Origin: Mycobacterium sp. ACS1612
Lineage (GTDB): Bacteria; Actinomycetota; Actinomycetes; Mycobacteriales; Mycobacteriaceae
Assembly: GCF_001667505.1 (NCBI RefSeq)
Contig: NZ_LZHZ01000054.1
Span: forward strand, 124,001-188,000
DNA: 64,000 nucleotides
Direction of reading: 5' to 3'
Part shown: positions 60,094 through 64,000 of the stretch, one piece after another
Position numbering within the stretch: the stretch's first letter is position 1
Layout of the letters: each line of letters starts with the position of its first letter
Notes under the pieces: generated by a model
Told to the model about the DNA's origin: nothing
What the model saw: the letters and a program-made list of their open reading frames with translations, nothing else
The model's database searches: none
Made by a program: the position numbers and the translations under genes

Positions 60094-60101
60094 ATGTACA
60101 C
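60086..60101. promoter_or_regulatory. candidate TetR operator over the reductase start
   Basis: GTGAACATATGTACAC is a 16-bp palindrome with one mismatched pair. It covers the reductase start codon. It shares the GTGAAC half-site with the element at 60153-60168. Confidence 0.5.
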
Positions 60102-60152
60102 CGTGCGTGATGCCCGTTGATCGCGTCAACCAATTCGAGCAGCTTGTGGTAG

Positions 60153-60168
60153 GTTTCACATAGTGAAC
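60153..60168. promoter_or_regulatory. candidate TetR operator over the tetR start
   Basis: GTTTCAC-ATA-GTGAAC: an inverted repeat with TTCAC/GTGAA arms that spans the GTG start of the TetR gene. Binding would autoregulate tetR and, with the 60086 site, the desaturase operon. Confidence 0.5.
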
Positions 60169-60846
60169 AGTCGTACGCCCAGTTCACGAACGAGCCGATC
60201 TACTCGTTCGGGTAAGTCGCGTTCCCGCGACACGCTGTCGCGCGAGGAGCGCAAGGAAGCCACCCGGCGGGCCATCGTCACGGCGGCGATGAAGCTGCTC
60301 GAGGACCGCAGCTTCGCCGCGCTGAGCCTGCGCGAAGTCACCAGGGAAGCCGGCATCGTGCCCGCGGCGTTCTATCGGCACTTCGAGTCGATGGAGGCGC
60401 TCGGCCTGGTGCTGATCGACGAGTCGTTCCGCAGGCTGCGCGACATGCTGCGCAGCGCAAGGGCGGGCAGGCTCGACCCCAACCGGGTGATCGAGTCCTC
60501 GGTCGACATCCTGATCGACGGCGTCAACTCCGACCGCGAACACTGGCGGTTCATCGGCCGTGAGCGCTCCAGCGGCGTGACGGTGCTGCGGTACGCGATC
60601 CGCACCGAGATCCGCCTGATCACCTCCGAATTGGCGATCGATCTGGCCAGGTTCCCCGGGCTGAACACGTGGAGCGGTGAGGACCTCAACATCCTCGCCA
60701 GCCTGTTCGTCAACGCGATGATCGTGATCGCCGAAGCCATCGAGGACGCCAACGACGCGGCGGCCATCGACGAGATCAAGCGCACCGCGGTCAAGCAGTT
60801 GCGGATGATCGCCGTCGGCGTCAGCGGGTGGCGCAGCGACGGCTAG
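60163..60846 (+). CDS. TetR-family regulator next to the desaturase operon
   Basis: A 227-residue TetR protein. The first 25 residues are basic and Ser/Arg/Thr-rich, possibly a DNA-contacting arm. The HTH is EATRRAIVTAAMKLLEDRSFAALSLREVTREAGIVPAAFYRHFESMEALGLVL. The C-terminal ligand domain (LIDGVNSDREHWRFIGRERSSGVTVLRYAIRTEI) is like FabR/FasR fatty-acid-sensing repressors, which fits control of the divergent desaturase. The start is a GTG at 60163. It is followed 10 bp later by the crotonase gene. Confidence 0.87.
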   Translation: MNSRTPSSRTSRSTRSGKSRSRDTLSREERKEATRRAIVTAAMKLLEDRSFAALSLREVTREAGIVPAAFYRHFESMEALGLVLIDESFRRLRDMLRSARAGRLDPNRVIESSVDILIDGVNSDREHWRFIGRERSSGVTVLRYAIRTEIRLITSELAIDLARFPGLNTWSGEDLNILASLFVNAMIVIAEAIEDANDAAAIDEIKRTAVKQLRMIAVGVSGWRSDG

Positions 60847-60856
60847 CGTGAGGCGC

Positions 60857-61639
60857 ATGTCGCACCTGGATCTGACCTACCCGCGTCCCGACATCGCCGT
60901 GCTGACGTTGAACCGGCCCGCAAAGCTCAACGCGCTGAACTTCGATCTGGTCGAGGAACTGCACGCGGCCCTCGACGATATCGCCGCGAGCAACGAATGC
61001 CGGGTCGTGGTGCTCACCGGTGCCGGACGCGGGTTCTGCTCGGGTCTGGACCTGACCGACCCGAATCCGGCGCAGGCGGGCGGCGGCGTCGAGTTCCCGC
61101 GGTCGGGCATGCGCTGGCAGGAGCGCATCGCGAATCTCACCGCGAAGATCCACCGGTTGCGGCAACCGGTGATCGCGGCGGTCAACGGTCCCGCGTACGG
61201 CGGCGGTTTCGGCATCGCGCTGGCGTGCGACATCCGCCTGGCCTCGGCATCGGCCCGGTTCTGTACGCAGTTCATCAAGCTCGGCCTCGGCGGTTGCGAC
61301 ATCGGTGTCAGCTACACGCTGCCCCGCATCGTCGGTGCCGGGCAGGCGTTCGACCTGATCCTCACTGCCCGAGCAGTCGACGCCGACGAGGCGCTGCGGT
61401 TGGGCATCGTCTCGCGAATCTGCGATTCGGTGCTCGACGAGGCGCTGGCCATCGCCGAAACACTCTGCGGTTACGGCAAGTTCGGCGTCGAATCGACCAA
61501 ACAGGTGCTGTGGGCCAACCTGGCGGCCGCCAGCCTGGATGCCGCGTTGCACGTGGAGAACCGCAGCCAGATCCTGGCGTCAACCAGCGGCGAGATGCTC
61601 GAAGCGGCTAGTGCGGTGTTGCCCCGCCGTCGGCAATGA
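60857..61639 (+). CDS. enoyl-CoA hydratase/isomerase (crotonase family)
   Basis: A 260-residue crotonase. IAVLTLNRPAKLNALNFDLVEEL is the N-terminal signature, VLTGAGRGFCSGLDLT the CoA-binding oxyanion loop, and INGPAYGGGFGIALACDIRLAS (here VNGPAYGGGFG) the second. The position of the second catalytic residue reads LGLGGCDIGVSYTLPR, without the usual Glu, so the reaction may differ from plain hydration. The ATG at 60857 is chosen; a GTG at 60848 would add three residues. It overlaps the convergent SDR gene by 32 bp. Confidence 0.85.
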   Translation: MSHLDLTYPRPDIAVLTLNRPAKLNALNFDLVEELHAALDDIAASNECRVVVLTGAGRGFCSGLDLTDPNPAQAGGGVEFPRSGMRWQERIANLTAKIHRLRQPVIAAVNGPAYGGGFGIALACDIRLASASARFCTQFIKLGLGGCDIGVSYTLPRIVGAGQAFDLILTARAVDADEALRLGIVSRICDSVLDEALAIAETLCGYGKFGVESTKQVLWANLAAASLDAALHVENRSQILASTSGEMLEAASAVLPRRRQ

Positions 61640-62378
61640 TGACCTGACCGGTGATGTAGCTACCGGCGTCGGAGGTCAAAAGCAATGCTGCGCCGACCAT
61701 TTCGTCGGGCGTGCCCAACCGCTTCATCAGCGTGCCGCCGACCATTCCCGAAATCACCTCGGGCGGGTTCTGCTGCATCATGTAGGTGTCGACAGGCCCG
61801 GGCGCAAGCGCGTTGACGCGGATGCCGAAGTGCACGAACTCCGCGGCCATCGACCGGGTGAACGACATCATCGCCGCCTTGGCCGACGAGTAGATCGACA
61901 GCATCGGCGAGAAGATGAACGCACCGATCGAGACCATGTTCAGCACCGCGGCGTGTTCGCTGGCCTTCAGGTGCGGCAGCGCTTCCTGCACCAGAAACAC
62001 CGGGCCGCGCACGTTGACGTCGTACGACTTGGCCAACGCGTCGGCGTCGATCTGGCCGAGCGGTTGGGCCAGCGGGTTCGCGGCGTTGTTGACCACGACG
62101 TCGACGCCGCCGAACTCGTGAACCGTCCGCTGCACCAGGGCACGCAGCGCGTCGAGATCGCCGAGGTGCGTCGGCACGCCGATGGCCTCGCCGCCGAGCC
62201 CACGCAGATGTTCGGCGGCCTGTTCGCAGGCGTCGGGTTTCCGGCTGGCCACCGCGACGCGTGCGCCCGCGAGCACATAGCCCTCGGCCAGTGCGAGACC
62301 GATTCCCCGGGTGCCGCCCGTCACGATGACGGTGCGGCCGGTCATGTCGAAAAGACGCTCGAACGCTTCGCGATTCAC
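61608..62378 (-). CDS. SDR-family oxidoreductase
   Basis: A 256-residue classical SDR. TVIVTGGTRGIGLALAEGYV is the Rossmann motif, VVVNNAANPLAQPLG the NNAA, and the catalytic Ser is in LNMVSIGAFIFSP with YSSAKAA as YxxxK. It has a C-terminal SYITGQVIIADGGATPH, typical of beta-ketoacyl-reductase-like SDRs. The start is probably the GTG at 62378; the ATG at 62345 gives a shorter protein. It lies 5 bp downstream of the NmrA-like gene, so both are co-transcribed. Confidence 0.85.
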   Translation of the reverse strand: MNREAFERLFDMTGRTVIVTGGTRGIGLALAEGYVLAGARVAVASRKPDACEQAAEHLRGLGGEAIGVPTHLGDLDALRALVQRTVHEFGGVDVVVNNAANPLAQPLGQIDADALAKSYDVNVRGPVFLVQEALPHLKASEHAAVLNMVSIGAFIFSPMLSIYSSAKAAMMSFTRSMAAEFVHFGIRVNALAPGPVDTYMMQQNPPEVISGMVGGTLMKRLGTPDEMVGAALLLTSDAGSYITGQVIIADGGATPH

Positions 62379-62383
62379 GCCGC

Positions 62384-63295
62384 TCAGTAGAACAGATGCG
62401 GATTGGCGGCCACGTACTGCTCGACGGTTTGTGCGGGCCGCCCGGTGATCTGCTCGACGTCGTGGGTGGTCCGGTCGTAGCGGCCGTTCCGGTGCAAACG
62501 GGCCATGGTGGCGATGTGCTGCCGGACGTGGTCGGAAAGGCCGACGGGCCCGAGCACGTCGCGATCCCATACGTCGAGCGCGACATCCTGCCCCGTGATC
62601 GGGCGGTTCAGCGCCCGCCCGTATTGCTCGGCGAGCCCGTCGATGTCGAGCACCTCGGGGCCGGTGAGTTCGACCACCCCGCCGATCCGGTCGGTCGGGT
62701 CGCGCAGCAGGGCAGCGACGACGCGGGCGACGTCGTCGGCGGTGACCGGTGAGGTGCGCCCTGTCCCGAACGGCAGTGCCAGCACGCCACGCTCGCGAAG
62801 CCCCTTCTTGGCCAGCATCGTGAACAGCGGATTGTCGAGGAAAGTGGTTGGCCTGACGTGGATCACCGGCAGACCCGACCAGTTCAGCACGTGTTCGGCC
62901 AGCCAATGCAACCGGTGCTGGTTGGACTCGTCGGTGCTCGTCAGCGTCATCTGCGACACCGTCATCTGCGACATGTTCACGATCGCGTCGAGTCGGCCGC
63001 GGTCCAGTGCCACCGCGCACACTTCGGTCGTCGCCCGCAGGTAATCGGGCGATACGCTCATGTTGAAGAACATCCGCTGCACACCGGCGATCGCGTCGGC
63101 GATGTCAGCGGCGCGGGTCAGATCACCGACGATTACCTCGGCGCCCATCGCGCGCAGTTGGTCGGCGCGTTCGTCGTCGCTATGCACCATGGCCCGCACC
63201 GGCGCGCCGTCCTCGAGCAACAACTGCACGACACGACGACTGACGCTGCCGATTCCTCCACCTGCCCCGCTGATCAGGTATGTGGCGCTCACCAT
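62384..63295 (-). CDS. NmrA-like NAD(P)-binding protein
   Basis: A 303-residue atypical SDR of the NmrA/HSCARG group. ATYLISGAGGGIGSVSRRVVQLLLEDGAPVRAMVH is the Rossmann motif and dinucleotide contact. MGAEVIVGDLTRAADIADAIAGV and HVRPTTFLDNPLFTML follow, as in NAD(P)H-sensing or quinone-reductase-like proteins. It lacks the classical YxxxK, so it may sense or reduce rather than act as an alcohol dehydrogenase. The ATG at 63295 starts directly at the Rossmann strand. Confidence 0.82.
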   Translation of the reverse strand: MVSATYLISGAGGGIGSVSRRVVQLLLEDGAPVRAMVHSDDERADQLRAMGAEVIVGDLTRAADIADAIAGVQRMFFNMSVSPDYLRATTEVCAVALDRGRLDAIVNMSQMTVSQMTLTSTDESNQHRLHWLAEHVLNWSGLPVIHVRPTTFLDNPLFTMLAKKGLRERGVLALPFGTGRTSPVTADDVARVVAALLRDPTDRIGGVVELTGPEVLDIDGLAEQYGRALNRPITGQDVALDVWDRDVLGPVGLSDHVRQHIATMARLHRNGRYDRTTHDVEQITGRPAQTVEQYVAANPHLFY

Positions 63296-63708
63296 GCCAT
63301 CCTGCCAGCGCTTCGTTTCTCGGCCGGTCGACAGCCGGTCAGGGGGCCGAATTCGTTTTGCTCCATTGGCAAGCACCACGAGCCCCGATGCATGTAACAG
63401 CGACGGCGACACCGGCGATAACCTGAGGTGCCGGGGTGGCCACCTGCTCGTGACACCGTTGTCTGATTGGTCACATCGGGGATGAAAAATGATTGTGGGA
63501 AAAGGATTTCGTATTTTGTAGCGATCTTGATGTAGCTCGGCTAGATTGCCATCGGCAACCACACTCACCGGATCTGTGCTCGGCGCGATTCATGCGCGAC
63601 CCGCCGGATTCTCAGATCGCCGACCGGGTCGATGCGTTTGCTGGTTGATGGTGTGCAGGGGGCATGCGATGCGCACCTGTGTTGTTCGTTTTCTACGTGA
63701 GGGTTGTC
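63296..63708. other. 413-bp intergenic region
   Basis: No convincing gene. It has an unusually AT-rich tract (63480-63540), a short TTGCC-ATC-GGCAA inverted repeat near 63546-63558, and likely divergent promoters for the NmrA-like gene and the GH2 gene. I saw no SigF-type promoter in it. Confidence 0.5.
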
Positions 63709-64000
63709 GTGTCCGCTGACATCAAGAAGTGGTGTCGCCTCAGCTTCGCCGCAATGGCGTGCGCACTGTTAGCTGTCGTCATGACGTCCAACGCGCCCGC
63801 AGGCGCCGTCGTCGGTTGGCATCAGCCCATGACGCCGCCACTGACCACGCCGTGGACTCACCTCGTCGGGCCCGACAACGCGCTGCCTGACTACCCACGC
63901 CCGCAGATGACGCGGACCCGCTGGCTGAACCTCAACGGTGTCTGGGATTACACCGGCAGATCGGCACGCAACGCGCTGCCTGCCCCGCCCCAGCCCAACG
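63709..64000 (+). CDS. secreted GH2-like glycosidase, N-terminal part
   Basis: An open reading frame that runs off the window. From the GTG at 63709 it encodes a signal peptide with a hydrophobic core (FAAMACALLAVVMTSNAPAGA) and then a mature part with PWTHLVGPDNALPDYPRPQMTRTRWLNLNGVWDY. RWLNLNGVWDY is the characteristic N-terminal beta-jelly-roll start of glycoside hydrolase family 2. It is probably exported and acts on extracellular or cell-wall sugars. A GTG at 63697 is an alternative start four codons upstream. Catalytic residues lie beyond the window. Confidence 0.7.
   Translation, partial: MSADIKKWCRLSFAAMACALLAVVMTSNAPAGAVVGWHQPMTPPLTTPWTHLVGPDNALPDYPRPQMTRTRWLNLNGVWDYTGRSARNALPAPPQPN

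Overview
The window is high-GC actinobacterial DNA that looks like a fast-growing mycobacterium (Mycolicibacterium-like); this is inferred from gene content and order. The backbone follows, as I recall it, the M. tuberculosis order Rv3281-Rv3297: accE5, maf, sseA, a sufE-like gene, accA3, sigF, rsbW, usfY, a Rv3289c-like membrane gene, lat, lrpA, the hglS/Rv3292 gene, pcd, a TetR gene, lhr and nei. No tRNA, rRNA, CRISPR array or complete mobile element was seen.

Several blocks interrupt this backbone. (1) 0.99-3.3 kb: a sugar-nucleotide epimerase and dehydrogenase between maf and sseA. (2) 4.7-5.5 kb: a lone hexapeptide acyltransferase before accA3. (3) 7.4-9.7 kb: small metabolic genes and a STAS anti-sigma antagonist whose 3' end overlaps sigF. 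(4) 11.1-25.3 kb: topoisomerase IB, then a large glycan locus between rsbW and usfY. (5) 25.4-28.4 kb: an operon with an NRAMP-like transporter and PRC-barrel-like proteins, followed by a CsbD gene. (6) 36.0-41.7 kb: a HAD/GH65 disaccharide pair, rtcB and rnz. (7) 47.0-56.3 kb: gene debris, a glycerol uptake and catabolism module and two oxidoreductases between lhr and nei. (8) 57.9-63.3 kb: a fatty acyl desaturase with its reductase and TetR gene, then a crotonase and two SDR-type genes. A truncated GH2 glycosidase enters at the right edge.

The most interesting system is the glycan locus at 12.1-25.3 kb. Nine tightly overlapping minus-strand genes encode GmhA, a complete HldE-like kinase/adenylyltransferase and a GmhB-like phosphatase fused to a family 2 glycosyltransferase, which together are enough for ADP-heptose. 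They also encode two heptosyltransferase-like GT9 enzymes, UDP-glucose dehydrogenase plus a UDP-xylose-synthase-like enzyme, an SDR and a NodU/CmcH carbamoyltransferase. Three more glycosyltransferases flank the operon. The inferred product is a carbamoylated heptose- and pentose-containing glycan, a surprising outfit for a mycobacterium.

The second theme is stress control by SigF. The window carries sigF, its anti-sigma gene and a candidate antagonist. SigF-type promoters (GTTT, 15-17 bases, GGGTA or GGGAA) can be read directly upstream of the NRAMP-like operon, csbD, a flavodoxin-like gene, the Rv3289c-like gene and a membrane gene at 36.0 kb. The glycan locus therefore sits inside a SigF stress island, although no SigF promoter was found for the glycan genes themselves.

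The glycerol module (two glycerol kinases, IclR regulator, aquaglyceroporin, GlpD) has a perfect 8-1-8 palindrome in its divergent intergenic region. It is bracketed by a 26-bp near-perfect direct repeat derived from the end of a decayed ATP-dependent DNA ligase gene.
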